The translations under genes and the position numbers were made by a program. From Candidatus Eisenbacteria bacterium (lineage in GTDB: Bacteria; Desulfobacterota; Binatia; DP-6): a DNA stretch of 50,220 bases. Under the pieces are notes generated by a model, which ran no database searches, was not told the origin of the DNA, and saw only the letters and a list, made by a program, of their open reading frames with translations. The DNA lies in the NCBI GenBank assembly GCA_035577985.1, contig DATJZY010000113.1:1-50220 (forward strand), in the 5' to 3' direction. Below, piece after piece: positions 23,054-31,837 of this stretch; the first letter of the stretch is position 1, and every line of letters begins with the position of its first letter.

Positions 23054-25719
23054 AGCGAGCGGAGGTACGCGACCAGCGCGGCCTTCTCCGAGGGGAAGAG
23101 GAAGAAGTAGCGGTCGCGCGATCCCGCCGCCTCGCCATCGTGCGCCTCGATCGCCTCCTCGAGCGTCGCCGCGCGCCCGTCGTGCAGATACGGCGCGCTC
23201 TGGCCGACTCCCCACAGCGGCGCCGTGCGGAAGTCGTTGCCGCCCGCGTCGCCCTGCACGACACCGTCGCCGAGCGAGCCCATGTCGTGCAGGAGGAGGT
23301 CGGAGTACAGCCGCACGCGCTTGTTCGAGAGCGCGCGGATGCTGGTGAGGCCGGTGCGTAGCTTGTCGGTGTGGCAGACGTGGCAACGCATGCGCCGGAA
23401 GATCCGCTTGCCGATGCGCGCCCTCACGTCGAGCACGGGCCGGTCGACGAGCGGGGCCAGAGCGCGCAGGAAGCCGGTGAATGCCCCGATCGCGCTTCCG
23501 CTGTCCTCGGGCTCGGGGACGGTGTCGCAGACGGGCGGCCCACCCTGGGGCCGCACCTCCTCCAGGCGGGTCGGGCTCGTGATGCCCATCTGGTCGCGGT
23601 ATTCGTCGGCCGCGACGTCGTCGAGCTTTGCCGCCTGCGCCTTCCAGCCGAACCGCCCGACGCGGCGATCGACCATGTTCGGGCGCCCGATCACGCCGTC
23701 GTGGTTGCGGTCGAGCGAATCGGCGAAGCGCAGGATCTTGTAGTCGGGGATGGCCTCGATGAGCCCCGCGCCGAAGAGCGCCGGGGTATCCCGCTGCGCG
23801 ACGATGGTTGCCGCCGTGGGCACGACCTCGCCGGCCACCGTGCACGTCGGCGTCGACACGCCCTCGGACTGCAGCAGCGCGCCCCCCTGGACCGCCATCG
23901 GGTCGAACCCGCCGGCGCCGGTCGTGCCGAAGAGCGTGACGACGCGCGTGCCCGACCCCCCGATGCTCGGCCGGTTGTGGCACTCGGCGCAGCTCGCGCC
24001 GTTGAACACGGGCCCGAGACCGGAGGTCGGGGTCTCGGTCTGCATGAACGTCTGGAGCCCCTCCTCGAAGCGGACGCGCTCCGCGGGCGTGAGACCGACG
24101 ATCGCGGTCGGCCGGCACACGATCGGGTTCGACTGGTCGGGATTCGCGAAGAGCGGACAGCTGTCGCATGCGTCGCCGACGCCGTCGTAGTCGCTGTCGC
24201 GCTGATCAACGTTGGCGATCGTGGGGCAGTTGTCATTGCCGCACGCGTCGACGGGGCGACCCCAGCCGTCGCGATCGGGATCCGTGCATGGATCGCACGC
24301 ATCCCCGAGCCCGTCGCCGTCGGCGTCGGCCTGGGAGGGATCGTACGCCGCCGGGCAGATGTCGCAGGCATCGCCGAGGCCGTCGTGGTCGCCGTCCTGC
24401 TGCGTCGGATTGAAGACGCCCGGACAGTTGTCGCGCGGGCAGGTGTTGGCGGGGAAGCCCGGATCCCCGCGGCCGTCGCCGTCGCTGTCGGTGCACGGGT
24501 CGTCCGGGTCGTCGATGCCGTCGCCGTCGTAGTCGGTCGCGACCTGGACGAGCACCGTCGGCCCCCCGTCGGGCTGCCCCTCGATGAACGTCGCCAGCGT
24601 CGCGCGCCGATCGTCGCTCAGCTGCGGCGCGGACGCGCCGAAGAGCCGATGCGCCGGATCCCACGGCGCCGGCGTGTAGTCGTCGAGCAGGCGCGTCGTC
24701 ACGCCGTCGGTCCGGCGCAGGACGACTGATGCGGACGGCGGACCGTAGAACGCGCCCCGGAAGACGAGGTCGCCGCGCCGGTTGAACGCCGGCCAGGCGC
24801 TGTTGCTCGACCACTGGACTCCCCAGGGGCTCGGCGTGCCGTCGACCACGAACGCGCCCATCGCGCTGCTGTCGACGCGGATCATCTGGCCCGCGAAGCC
24901 TTCGTGCGCGAGCTCGTCGCCGAGGTTCGCGACCAGGACGAGGTTCCCACCCTGGTCGATCGCGTGCTGCGCGACGTCGTCGATGAGCCCGCCGCCCGGC
25001 GCCGCGTCGCCCTGCCGGATGACGCGACGGATGACGCCCGCGTCGAGACGATAGACGGCGCTGAAGCCGGTGCTGAACACGATGCGTCGCGCGTCGTTCA
25101 TGCGCGCGCCCTGGAAGGTGGCGATGAGGTCCCCCTCGGCGCTGTGCGCGCCGACGCGCATGAGCTCCGTCACCGCTCCGCCCGCGAGCGAGAGGAGAGC
25201 CGACGTGAGCGGGCCGCCCGGCACGTTCTGCGCGATCCCCGTCAGCAGCACGTCGCCGTCGTCGTTGAAGTCGTCGACGCGCAGGCCGATCCAGTTGTCG
25301 CCCGCCGGGAGATCGGTGAGGCCCAGGATCTCCTCGAACGCCCCGCCGTCGTAGGCGTAGACGTGGTCCGCGATCTCGAAGGCCACGGTCCCCGCGTCGT
25401 TCGTGAACAGCGACGCCGGTGCGCCGAACGTCCCGCCGCCGGGCAGCGGATCGCCCTCGAGCGCGAGGGTCGTGAGGCTGCCGTTCTCCCACAGCACCAG
25501 CGCGCTCGTCGCACCTGGTCGCGACGGGATCGTCGCGCCGACGAGGACGGCGACGCGGCGCCCCGAGGGGGCCGCCGCGACCGACGAGATCTCCGTCACC
25601 GTGCCGCCCGGAAACACGTCGCCGGCCCGCAGCAGCGGATGCACCCCCGCCGCGACCGTCGCGACCCGCGCGACGGCGACCGTGCACGCGACGGCCAGGG
25701 CCAGTCGACGACGGCGCAT
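23050..25719 (-). CDS. Exported di-heme cytochrome (DUF1111) fused to NxxGxxxAF and TSP3 repeats
   Basis: An 889-residue exported protein. After a signal peptide (basic MRRRRLALAVACT, cleavage near TVAAG) residues about 30-390 form a propeller-like domain with repeats of NxxGxxxF type (FTNDAGTVAF, FNDDGDVLL, FNRRGDLVF) and recurring GDxxPGG turns. Residues about 396-533 are calcium-binding thrombospondin type 3 repeats (DxDxDGxGDxCD). Residues about 540-889 are a DUF1111/MauG-like di-heme oxidoreductase domain with heme sites C577-AE-C580-H581 and C779-HV-C782-H783. It leads a five-gene operon and its stop overlaps the next start. It would act outside the cytoplasm, perhaps in electron transfer or peroxide-dependent oxidation. 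Confidence 0.85.
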   Translation of the reverse strand: MRRRRLALAVACTVAVARVATVAAGVHPLLRAGDVFPGGTVTEISSVAAAPSGRRVAVLVGATIPSRPGATSALVLWENGSLTTLALEGDPLPGGGTFGAPASLFTNDAGTVAFEIADHVYAYDGGAFEEILGLTDLPAGDNWIGLRVDDFNDDGDVLLTGIAQNVPGGPLTSALLSLAGGAVTELMRVGAHSAEGDLIATFQGARMNDARRIVFSTGFSAVYRLDAGVIRRVIRQGDAAPGGGLIDDVAQHAIDQGGNLVLVANLGDELAHEGFAGQMIRVDSSAMGAFVVDGTPSPWGVQWSSNSAWPAFNRRGDLVFRGAFYGPPSASVVLRRTDGVTTRLLDDYTPAPWDPAHRLFGASAPQLSDDRRATLATFIEGQPDGGPTVLVQVATDYDGDGIDDPDDPCTDSDGDGRGDPGFPANTCPRDNCPGVFNPTQQDGDHDGLGDACDICPAAYDPSQADADGDGLGDACDPCTDPDRDGWGRPVDACGNDNCPTIANVDQRDSDYDGVGDACDSCPLFANPDQSNPIVCRPTAIVGLTPAERVRFEEGLQTFMQTETPTSGLGPVFNGASCAECHNRPSIGGSGTRVVTLFGTTGAGGFDPMAVQGGALLQSEGVSTPTCTVAGEVVPTAATIVAQRDTPALFGAGLIEAIPDYKILRFADSLDRNHDGVIGRPNMVDRRVGRFGWKAQAAKLDDVAADEYRDQMGITSPTRLEEVRPQGGPPVCDTVPEPEDSGSAIGAFTGFLRALAPLVDRPVLDVRARIGKRIFRRMRCHVCHTDKLRTGLTSIRALSNKRVRLYSDLLLHDMGSLGDGVVQGDAGGNDFRTAPLWGVGQSAPYLHDGRAATLEEAIEAHDGEAAGSRDRYFFLFPSEKAALVAYLRSL

Positions 25720-25737
25720 GGAAGCCCCCCTCGTCCC

Positions 25738-25767
25738 GCTATGCGCGAGCCGGGTCGCCGCCGTCAA
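25738..25767 (-). promoter_or_regulatory. Candidate promoter of the di-heme cytochrome operon
   Basis: On the minus strand TTGACG (25762-25767), an 18-bp spacer, CATAGC (25738-25743), followed by a purine-rich GAGGGGGG ribosome site before the ATG at 25719. Unlike its neighbours this promoter leaves room for a short leader. Confidence 0.4.
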
Positions 25768-25815
25768 GGGCAATTCGCGCCGACGCGATTGCTCGTCATG
25801 CTCCGATCGCAGGGA

Positions 25816-25844
25816 TTGTCGCTGCGCCGGGGCGCGCCTACACT
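25816..25844 (+). promoter_or_regulatory. Candidate leaderless promoter of the Uma2 gene
   Basis: TTGTCG (25816-25821), a 17-bp spacer, TACACT (25839-25844; four of six consensus bases), then 7 nt to the ATG at 25852. Confidence 0.45.
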
Positions 25845-25851
25845 CCGCCGC

Positions 25852-26445
25852 ATGGCTGCCCCCGCCCCAGCCGAGCAGGGCACTCCGGGTCGCTACACGG
25901 TCGCGCAGTACGCCGACCTGGTGCGGCAGGGAGTCCTCGGACCCGACGATCGGGTCGAGCTGCTGGATGGGGTGATCGTCGCCGTGGCGCCGCAGAATCC
26001 GTGGCATGCAGCCGTGCTTGATCAGGTGAAGAACGTGCTCGCGAGCGTCGTCGGCGACCGGGCGACGGTGCGGGTGCAAAGTCCGCTCGCGCTCGGGCCA
26101 CGATCGATGCCGGAGCCCGATGTCGCGGTCGTCGCCGGTCGCAGTCTGGACTTCGTCGTCGCCCATCCGACGTCGGCTCTGCTCGTCGCCGAGTGTGCCG
26201 ACGCTTCGGTGCAGCAGGACCGCCTCACCAAGGCCGCGATCTACGCCGCCGCGGGGATCCCCGAGTACTGGATCGTCAGCCGGCGCGACGATGCCGTCGA
26301 GGTGTTCCGCGACCCCGATCCCGCCGCCGCGACGTACCGGACCCGGCGCCTCGCGCGCCGGGGCGAACGCCTGGCGCCGGTCGCGATCACCGGAGCCGGC
26401 GTCGCCGTGGACGACCTGCTGCCCGCGCCTGCCGACTCGGCGTGA
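25852..26445 (+). CDS. Uma2 family restriction endonuclease-like protein (DUF820)
   Basis: A 197-residue PD-(D/E)xK-fold protein. The family order is visible: RYTVAQYADLVRQGVL, DRVELLDGVIV with E36, MPEPDVAVV with D90, LLVAECADAS with E114, then D-RLTKAAIYAAAGIPEYWIV with K127. Uma2 proteins occur in multiple copies in cyanobacteria, actinobacteria and soil lineages; their biological role is unsettled, with mobility or DNA-repair links proposed. It is a single gene, divergent from the di-heme cytochrome operon and convergent with the P450. The start is the only Met before the conserved core. Confidence 0.9.
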   Translation: MAAPAPAEQGTPGRYTVAQYADLVRQGVLGPDDRVELLDGVIVAVAPQNPWHAAVLDQVKNVLASVVGDRATVRVQSPLALGPRSMPEPDVAVVAGRSLDFVVAHPTSALLVAECADASVQQDRLTKAAIYAAAGIPEYWIVSRRDDAVEVFRDPDPAAATYRTRRLARRGERLAPVAITGAGVAVDDLLPAPADSA

Positions 26446-26454
26446 GCCCGGGCG

Positions 26455-27639
26455 TCAAGCCGCCGCGAAGGGAACGTGCTCGTAGCCGTGCACGTTCGAC
26501 ATGTGCACGCGCACGCAGCGCGACTCCTCGACGCCGTAGCGCGGGAAGCGCGCGGCAAACTCCTCGAGGGCGACGCGGCTCTCGAGCCGCGCGAGCGACG
26601 CCCCGAGGCAGAAGTGGACGCCGTGGCCGAGCGCGAGATGCTGCTCGGGCCGCCGGGCGACGTCGAAGCGGTCGGGATCGGGGAACTCGCGCTCGTCTCT
26701 GTTCGCCGATCCGGTGAGGAGCAGGATGCGTGCGCCCTTCGGGACCGTCCGGCCGTGCCATTCGACGTCGCGGGTCGTGACGCGCCCCTGGTACTGCGAC
26801 GGCGACGAGTAGCGCAGCGTCTCCTCGACCGCATCGGGGATGAGCCCCGGATCGGCGAGCACCTTCGCCCACTCATCGGGGTGGCGCGCGAACAGCACGC
26901 ACGCGTTGGCGAGGAGCTTCGTCACCGTCTCGTTGCCGGCAGCTCCGAGGAGCGAGCAGAACCCGATGATCTCGCCATCGGTGAGACGCGTCGTGCCGCC
27001 GTGATCGTCCTCGACCTCGGCATCGAGCAGCGCCGACACGAGCCCGTCGTTTCGCTGCGTGCGCAAGGTGTCGAGGAAGTCGCCCCAGTACTGCATCATG
27101 CACGCCATCGCGACCATCGCGCGCTCTGGGACGACGGGCGTGTCGCGATCGCGCTCGAGCGAGAGATCCATCCACTGCCGGAGCTGGAGCCGGTCCCCCT
27201 CGGGCACGCCGAGGAGGGTGAAGATCACCTCCATCGGCAACGGCATCGACACGTCGGTCACGAAGTCACCGCCGCCGCGTTCCGCGCAACGGTCGAGCAG
27301 GCGCCGGACGGTGGTCCGGATGAAGGGCTCGAGCGACGCCACCCGCCGCGGGGTGAACACGCGGGACACGAGCTTCCGCAGCCGGTCGTGGCGCGGCGGA
27401 TCGAGGAAGATGATCATCGGCCGCACCTCGAAGAGCTTCGGATCCATGCGCTCGACCGTCGTGCCCTCGCGCGAGCTGTACGTCTCCCAGTCGAGCGACG
27501 CCGCGAGCACGTCGCGATAGCGCGAGAGGGCCCAGAAGCGGAGGGACTCGTTGTGGTAGAGCGGCGCGTGGTCGCGCATCCACCGGTACGTCCGGTACGG
27601 GTCCTCGTGAAATTCGTGCGCGAACGGGTTCAGCTCCAC
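26455..27639 (-). CDS. Cytochrome P450
   Basis: A 394-residue soluble bacterial class I-type P450. The oxygen-binding I helix reads LLGAAGNETVTKL, the ExxR motif is EETLR, and the heme-thiolate loop is HLALGHGVHFCLGASLAR with the axial C344. The length and N-terminus (MELNPFAHEFHEDPYRTYRWM) match CYP families of soil bacteria that oxidise steroids, terpenoids or aromatic acids; the substrate is unknown. The start lies 7 nt after the acylase stop, so they are probably one transcript. No ferredoxin or ferredoxin reductase gene is adjacent. It is convergent with the Uma2 gene. Confidence 0.93.
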   Translation of the reverse strand: MELNPFAHEFHEDPYRTYRWMRDHAPLYHNESLRFWALSRYRDVLAASLDWETYSSREGTTVERMDPKLFEVRPMIIFLDPPRHDRLRKLVSRVFTPRRVASLEPFIRTTVRRLLDRCAERGGGDFVTDVSMPLPMEVIFTLLGVPEGDRLQLRQWMDLSLERDRDTPVVPERAMVAMACMMQYWGDFLDTLRTQRNDGLVSALLDAEVEDDHGGTTRLTDGEIIGFCSLLGAAGNETVTKLLANACVLFARHPDEWAKVLADPGLIPDAVEETLRYSSPSQYQGRVTTRDVEWHGRTVPKGARILLLTGSANRDEREFPDPDRFDVARRPEQHLALGHGVHFCLGASLARLESRVALEEFAARFPRYGVEESRCVRVHMSNVHGYEHVPFAAA

Positions 27640-27646
27640 GCGTCCC

Positions 27647-30607
27647 TCACTTGAAGTCGAGCTGCATCGGTTTGTAGGTGAAGGTGCGGAAGAGCTCCGC
27701 CTGATCGCCCATGTGCGGATCGGCCTTGGCGATCCCCGCGCCCTGCTGCTGCAGGAAGCCCGACTGTCCGGGCGGGAGCACGTTCTCGCCGCGGATGGGG
27801 CTTCCGAGCTCGAGCGCCTGCATGTACGTGCTGCGATTCTCCGAGGGAGCCTTGCCGAACCCGGTCGGCATCGTCCCGGTCGCGAGCAACGGATCGGCGA
27901 ACGAGTCGAGGCAGTCGAAGTCGAGGTCCGCCGGCGGCTGCCATCCCCAGGCGGTCGGATCGGGCGTGCCGAAGCCGCTCACCGAGCCGCCCGACCCGTC
28001 GCACGTCCCGAAACCCATCTCCGGCAACGGCCCCGTTCCCGACAGCAGCGCGATGGCGTCGTTGAGGCTCTGGACGATCATCTGATCGCGATGACCGCCG
28101 AAGTAGTCGCCGGCGTACCGCTGCGGGACGCCCGACTGTGCGCCGCGCAGGACGTGGAGCAGCATGTTGTAGGTCGTCTCGCCCAGGTAGTCGTTGCCGT
28201 CGATCCCGCTGTCGGAGAAATCGACCGTGCCGACGTACGTCGCGCCCGGCCGCCCGCCGCCCCAGAGGTTCTTCTTCATCGCATACCACCACTGGAAGAA
28301 GATCGACATCCCGGGCTGCCCGCGGGACGGGTTGTAGCCCGGCGCGTAGTGCCCGCCGACGAAGATCTGCGAGGTGTCGGTGAGATACCGGTTCCAGTCG
28401 AAGAGGATCTGCATCACCTGCTGGAGCGTAGGGTGCGTGGTCGGGTCGACGAGCGGATCGCTCGACGCCAGGAGGCTCATGTACGCCTGCTGGATGAACG
28501 GGAAGAGCGCAGGGACCGCCGCGCGAATCGTGTCGGTCGAGCCGTCCATGGTCCCCACGTCGCGCTCGATCTCCTCGGCGTCCTCGAGCGACATGGCGTC
28601 GTCGTTCGCCAGCAGGAACGCGATGCGCTGTGAGCGATAGACCTCGCCCCAGTGCTCGTCGTGCGAGTTGCCCTCCTGAACGTACGGCTTGTCGGCCGGC
28701 TTCGTGTTCCAGTTGGCGAGCCAGCCCTGGGTCGGGTTGACCGAGAGGAGCGACTTCGAGAACGGCACGTAGCGCTCACCGCCGGGGTGCGTCCCCCATT
28801 CCTGCGAGCCCGTGCCGTCGGCCGGGAGACGATCGTCGAATCCCGCCGGGAAGGCCGGCCGCGCGCCGGCGCTCCAGTAGGCGATGTTCCCCTTTTTGTC
28901 GGCGAAGAAGAAATTGTGGAGCGAGACGACCTTGTGGACGGAGGACTGGAAGGCCGTGAAGTTCTGGTCGAGACCGTACTCGAGGAAACCGTCGACCGTG
29001 GACGATTCGTTCTTCCAGTACGCGGTCTTGTAGGTGAACGCGCGCGGCGGCGTCGCCCCGAGGTCGAACTCGATGACGTAGCCGTGGAAGTGCGCCGGGT
29101 CGCAGTCGTTCACGCGGAAGACGTTGTAGAGGAGCGGACCGTCGTTGAGCGCCGGACCCGCCGGCGCGTAGGCCGCGGGCTTGGTCGAGACCTCGCCGGC
29201 GTAGTGGAAGGTCTCCGTGCGGCGATCGAGCGGGACGAAGCTCCCGCCCTGCAATACCGCGTACTGCGCGGAGACGCTCTGCGGCTCGGGCGCCGCCGGC
29301 TCCTGGAGCGTCTCGACGTACAGCGTCGAGTTGTCGATCTCCCCCGAGGTGGTGGTGAAGGCGAACTTGTTCGTCTGGCCGATCAGGACGCCGGGCACCC
29401 CGGCGATCATCATGCCGCCCGCCCGCATCGCCCGCGAGTTGACGTACATCTCGACGTCGATGTTCGGGTTGTCGAAGCCCTCCTGCGGCCCGCCCCACAG
29501 GAGCGCGTGTCCCGTCTGGCTCCGCTCGGGCGAGACCACCCATGCGTTGCTGCCGGACTTGAGGAAGACGCCGAACCGCCGGTTGAGCTCGCGGGCCTCG
29601 CGTTCCATCCGCTGCGTCGCGCGCAGCCCGCGCAGGATCGTCGACGGGGGAACGTCGCGCAGGAAGGCATGCTGGGCGCGATAGGGATCGCGCGGGATGT
29701 CGGCGAGCGCGATCGGCGGCGTGAAGAACCCGAGGACCTGGGCGAGCACACTGGGGACCCCGACCGGCGCGGCGTCGGCGATCGGCACGGGCGTCTTCCC
29801 GCCCTTCACCTTGTTGATGGCTCCCGAGGTCGGGATGGTGGTCGGCGCGTTGGGATCGTCGAGCCACCGGACGTCCTCGAAGACGTCACGGGCGGCAGCA
29901 GCCGAGCCGAGCTTCGCCGTGAGGTAGTTGAGCAAGGCCGCCTGGCGGAGCTGCCGTCCCCCGCCACTTCCGAAGCGGCCCGCCAGCAGCACGCCGATCG
30001 CGCCGACGTCGGTCACGCGCCACGGGTCGGGCTTGTACACTTCGCCGCCGCCGGGGACGGCGACGATGCTGTAACGGACCCCGCCCGGAATCTGAAAGTT
30101 CCCCTGCAGGCGGATCGCGAGGGGCAGGATGAAGAACTCGTAGGGAATCCTGTCCAGCGAAGGCCCGGCGTAGATCTCGTCGATGTACGCGTTGACGCCG
30201 TCGACGAACCCCTGCACCAGCGTCTGGACCGGGCAGGAGACCGTGGTCGCGAGATACTGGCGCTCCTCGTCCGAGTAGAACTGGCGGCGCGCGTCGATGT
30301 CGCTCGACAGGAAGTCGCGCCCGAACAGCTCCGCGACGTTGCCCGTGGCCGACTTCCGCACGAGCTCCATCTGGAAGAGGCGATCCTGCGCCTGCCCCTG
30401 CCCCATGCCGTAGCCGACGTCGTAGAGCGTCCGGGCCTTCAGGTGCGGCACGCCGTAGTCGTCGCGCGTGATCTGCACCTTCAGCTTGTCCGGCTTCTTG
30501 ATCGTGCAGGCGACCTGCGGGCTCGCGTTCGCGGTGCAGAGTGCGTGCGCCGGCGAAGCCGTGATCGAGACGAGGACCACCAATGCCACGAGAGGTCGAA
30601 ACGTCAT
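27647..30607 (-). CDS. Exported penicillin acylase family (Ntn hydrolase) protein
   Basis: A 986-residue protein with a signal peptide (MTFRPLVALVVLVSITASPAHA). The alpha-chain region has ITRDDYGVPHLKARTLYDVGYGMGQ, the usual start of penicillin/AHL acylases. The autocatalytic cleavage site and N-terminal nucleophile are at S353 in KSGSNAWVV, followed by HALLWGGPQEGFDNP and the GVPGVLIGQTNKFAFTTTSG segment. Substrates of the family are N-acyl amides: penicillins, acyl-homoserine lactones or other acylated amines. At 986 residues it is longer than the usual 750-850. It is followed by a P450 gene and is divergent from a luciferase-like operon. Acting in the periplasm, it could free an amine or acid for uptake. 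Confidence 0.92.
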   Translation of the reverse strand: MTFRPLVALVVLVSITASPAHALCTANASPQVACTIKKPDKLKVQITRDDYGVPHLKARTLYDVGYGMGQGQAQDRLFQMELVRKSATGNVAELFGRDFLSSDIDARRQFYSDEERQYLATTVSCPVQTLVQGFVDGVNAYIDEIYAGPSLDRIPYEFFILPLAIRLQGNFQIPGGVRYSIVAVPGGGEVYKPDPWRVTDVGAIGVLLAGRFGSGGGRQLRQAALLNYLTAKLGSAAAARDVFEDVRWLDDPNAPTTIPTSGAINKVKGGKTPVPIADAAPVGVPSVLAQVLGFFTPPIALADIPRDPYRAQHAFLRDVPPSTILRGLRATQRMEREARELNRRFGVFLKSGSNAWVVSPERSQTGHALLWGGPQEGFDNPNIDVEMYVNSRAMRAGGMMIAGVPGVLIGQTNKFAFTTTSGEIDNSTLYVETLQEPAAPEPQSVSAQYAVLQGGSFVPLDRRTETFHYAGEVSTKPAAYAPAGPALNDGPLLYNVFRVNDCDPAHFHGYVIEFDLGATPPRAFTYKTAYWKNESSTVDGFLEYGLDQNFTAFQSSVHKVVSLHNFFFADKKGNIAYWSAGARPAFPAGFDDRLPADGTGSQEWGTHPGGERYVPFSKSLLSVNPTQGWLANWNTKPADKPYVQEGNSHDEHWGEVYRSQRIAFLLANDDAMSLEDAEEIERDVGTMDGSTDTIRAAVPALFPFIQQAYMSLLASSDPLVDPTTHPTLQQVMQILFDWNRYLTDTSQIFVGGHYAPGYNPSRGQPGMSIFFQWWYAMKKNLWGGGRPGATYVGTVDFSDSGIDGNDYLGETTYNMLLHVLRGAQSGVPQRYAGDYFGGHRDQMIVQSLNDAIALLSGTGPLPEMGFGTCDGSGGSVSGFGTPDPTAWGWQPPADLDFDCLDSFADPLLATGTMPTGFGKAPSENRSTYMQALELGSPIRGENVLPPGQSGFLQQQGAGIAKADPHMGDQAELFRTFTYKPMQLDFK

Positions 30608-30613
30608 CGCGCG

Positions 30614-30642
30614 ATCAAATCGCCCTGCTCCGGAGCGGTCAA
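30614..30642 (-). promoter_or_regulatory. Candidate leaderless promoter of the acylase-P450 transcript
   Basis: On the minus strand TTGACC (30637-30642), a 17-bp spacer, TTTGAT (30614-30619; four of six), then 6 nt to the ATG at 30607. It lies back-to-back with the plus-strand promoter at 30651-30680. Confidence 0.5.
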
Positions 30643-30650
30643 GTCGCGCC

Positions 30651-30680
30651 TTGTCATCGTCGGGCGGCGGCTGGTAAGCC
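30651..30680 (+). promoter_or_regulatory. Candidate leaderless promoter of the luciferase-like operon
   Basis: TTGTCA (30651-30656), an 18-bp spacer, TAAGCC (30675-30680), then 8 nt to the ATG at 30689. Confidence 0.4.
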
Positions 30681-30688
30681 ACCCGCCC

Positions 30689-31837
30689 ATGGAATTCGGT
30701 CTGTTCATCCAGGCGCACGTTCCGCAGTCCGAGGTGCAGGCGAACCCCGAGGGCGCCGAGCACGATCGCCTGATGCGCGAGGTCGACCTCGCGGTCGCCT
30801 GCGACGGCTTCAACTTCAAGTACGTCTGGTCGGTCGAGCACCACTTCCTGGAGGAGTACTCGCACATCTCGGCCTCGGAGATCGTCCTGCCGTGGATCGC
30901 GGCGCGCACGCAGCGCATCCACGTCGGCTCGGCCATCTGGAACATCACGCCGCCCGTGAACCACCCCGCCCGCGTCGCCGAGCGGGTCGCCATGATGGAT
31001 CACCTCTCGCTCGGGCGCTTCGAGTTCGGCACCGGGCGTGGCTCGTCGACCACCGAGTTCAAGGGCTTTCGCATCCCGGACGGCGAGACCACGCGCTCGA
31101 TGTACGACGAGGCGCTGCCCGAGATCGTCCGCATGTGGAAGACGACCAGGTACAGCTACGAGGGCAAGCACTTCTCCATGCCCGAGCGGAACGTGCTCCC
31201 GAAGCTCTACTCGAAGCCCCACCCGCCGATCTGGGTCGCGTGCGGCAGCCCGTCGACGTTCGAGAAGGCCGGACGCCTCGGGCTCGGCGCGCTCTGTTTC
31301 AGCCTCGGCTCGCCCAAGGACTTCGAGCCGCTCATCAAGACCTACAAGAACGCCATCCGCAATGCCGAGCCCATCGGCGACTACGTGAACGACAACGTCG
31401 TGTGCGTCTCGCAGCTCGTGTGCCACGAGGACGGGAAGAAGGCGCGCGAGATGGCCCTCGACATGGGCAGCGGCCGTCACCAGAGCCTCGTCTTCCGCTA
31501 CCTCGACACCTTCCCGAAGCCGCCGCAGGTGCCCGACTGGCCGCAGCTCATTCCCGACCCCACGCCGGCGCAGCTCGAAGAGCGCATCGCGACGGGGCAG
31601 CGCATCGTCGGCACGCCGGACGAGTGCGCCAAGGCGGTGCAGAAGTACGTCGACGTCGGCTGCGACCAGCTCGTGTTCGGCATCCTGGCGACGACGCTGC
31701 CGCAGGAAGCGTGCGTCAAGACCTGCGAGCTGTTCGGCAAGCACGTGATCCCGCGCTTCGACACCGACCCCGTGCACTCGACGACACGCTACCGCGAGGC
31801 GGCGGCGCGCACCGGCAGGCAGGCCGCCGCGCGATGA
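30689..31837 (+). CDS. Luciferase-like (LLM class) flavin/F420-dependent monooxygenase
   Basis: A 382-residue TIM-barrel of the bacterial luciferase family. The start MEFGLFIQAHVPQ, the VWSVEHHFLEEYSHISASE segment with the paired His of the active site, SLGRFEFGTGRGSS, and the HPPIWVACGSPSTFEKAGRLG strand are typical. Members use FMNH2 or F420 for oxygenation or hydride transfer. The EHHF form and length favour FMN-dependent monooxygenases related to alkanal or nitriloacetate types. It is the first gene of a five-gene operon; its stop overlaps the next ATG (ATGA). Substrate unknown. Confidence 0.9.
   Translation: MEFGLFIQAHVPQSEVQANPEGAEHDRLMREVDLAVACDGFNFKYVWSVEHHFLEEYSHISASEIVLPWIAARTQRIHVGSAIWNITPPVNHPARVAERVAMMDHLSLGRFEFGTGRGSSTTEFKGFRIPDGETTRSMYDEALPEIVRMWKTTRYSYEGKHFSMPERNVLPKLYSKPHPPIWVACGSPSTFEKAGRLGLGALCFSLGSPKDFEPLIKTYKNAIRNAEPIGDYVNDNVVCVSQLVCHEDGKKAREMALDMGSGRHQSLVFRYLDTFPKPPQVPDWPQLIPDPTPAQLEERIATGQRIVGTPDECAKAVQKYVDVGCDQLVFGILATTLPQEACVKTCELFGKHVIPRFDTDPVHSTTRYREAAARTGRQAAAR

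Noticed and set aside
24100..24540. Tandem DNA repeats that might be a CRISPR-like array
   Set aside because: They encode thrombospondin type 3 repeats in frame; units vary and no spacer structure exists.
26455..27639. Biosynthetic gene cluster around the P450
   Set aside because: No ketosynthase, peptide synthetase, terpene cyclase or tailoring set is present; the neighbours look catabolic.
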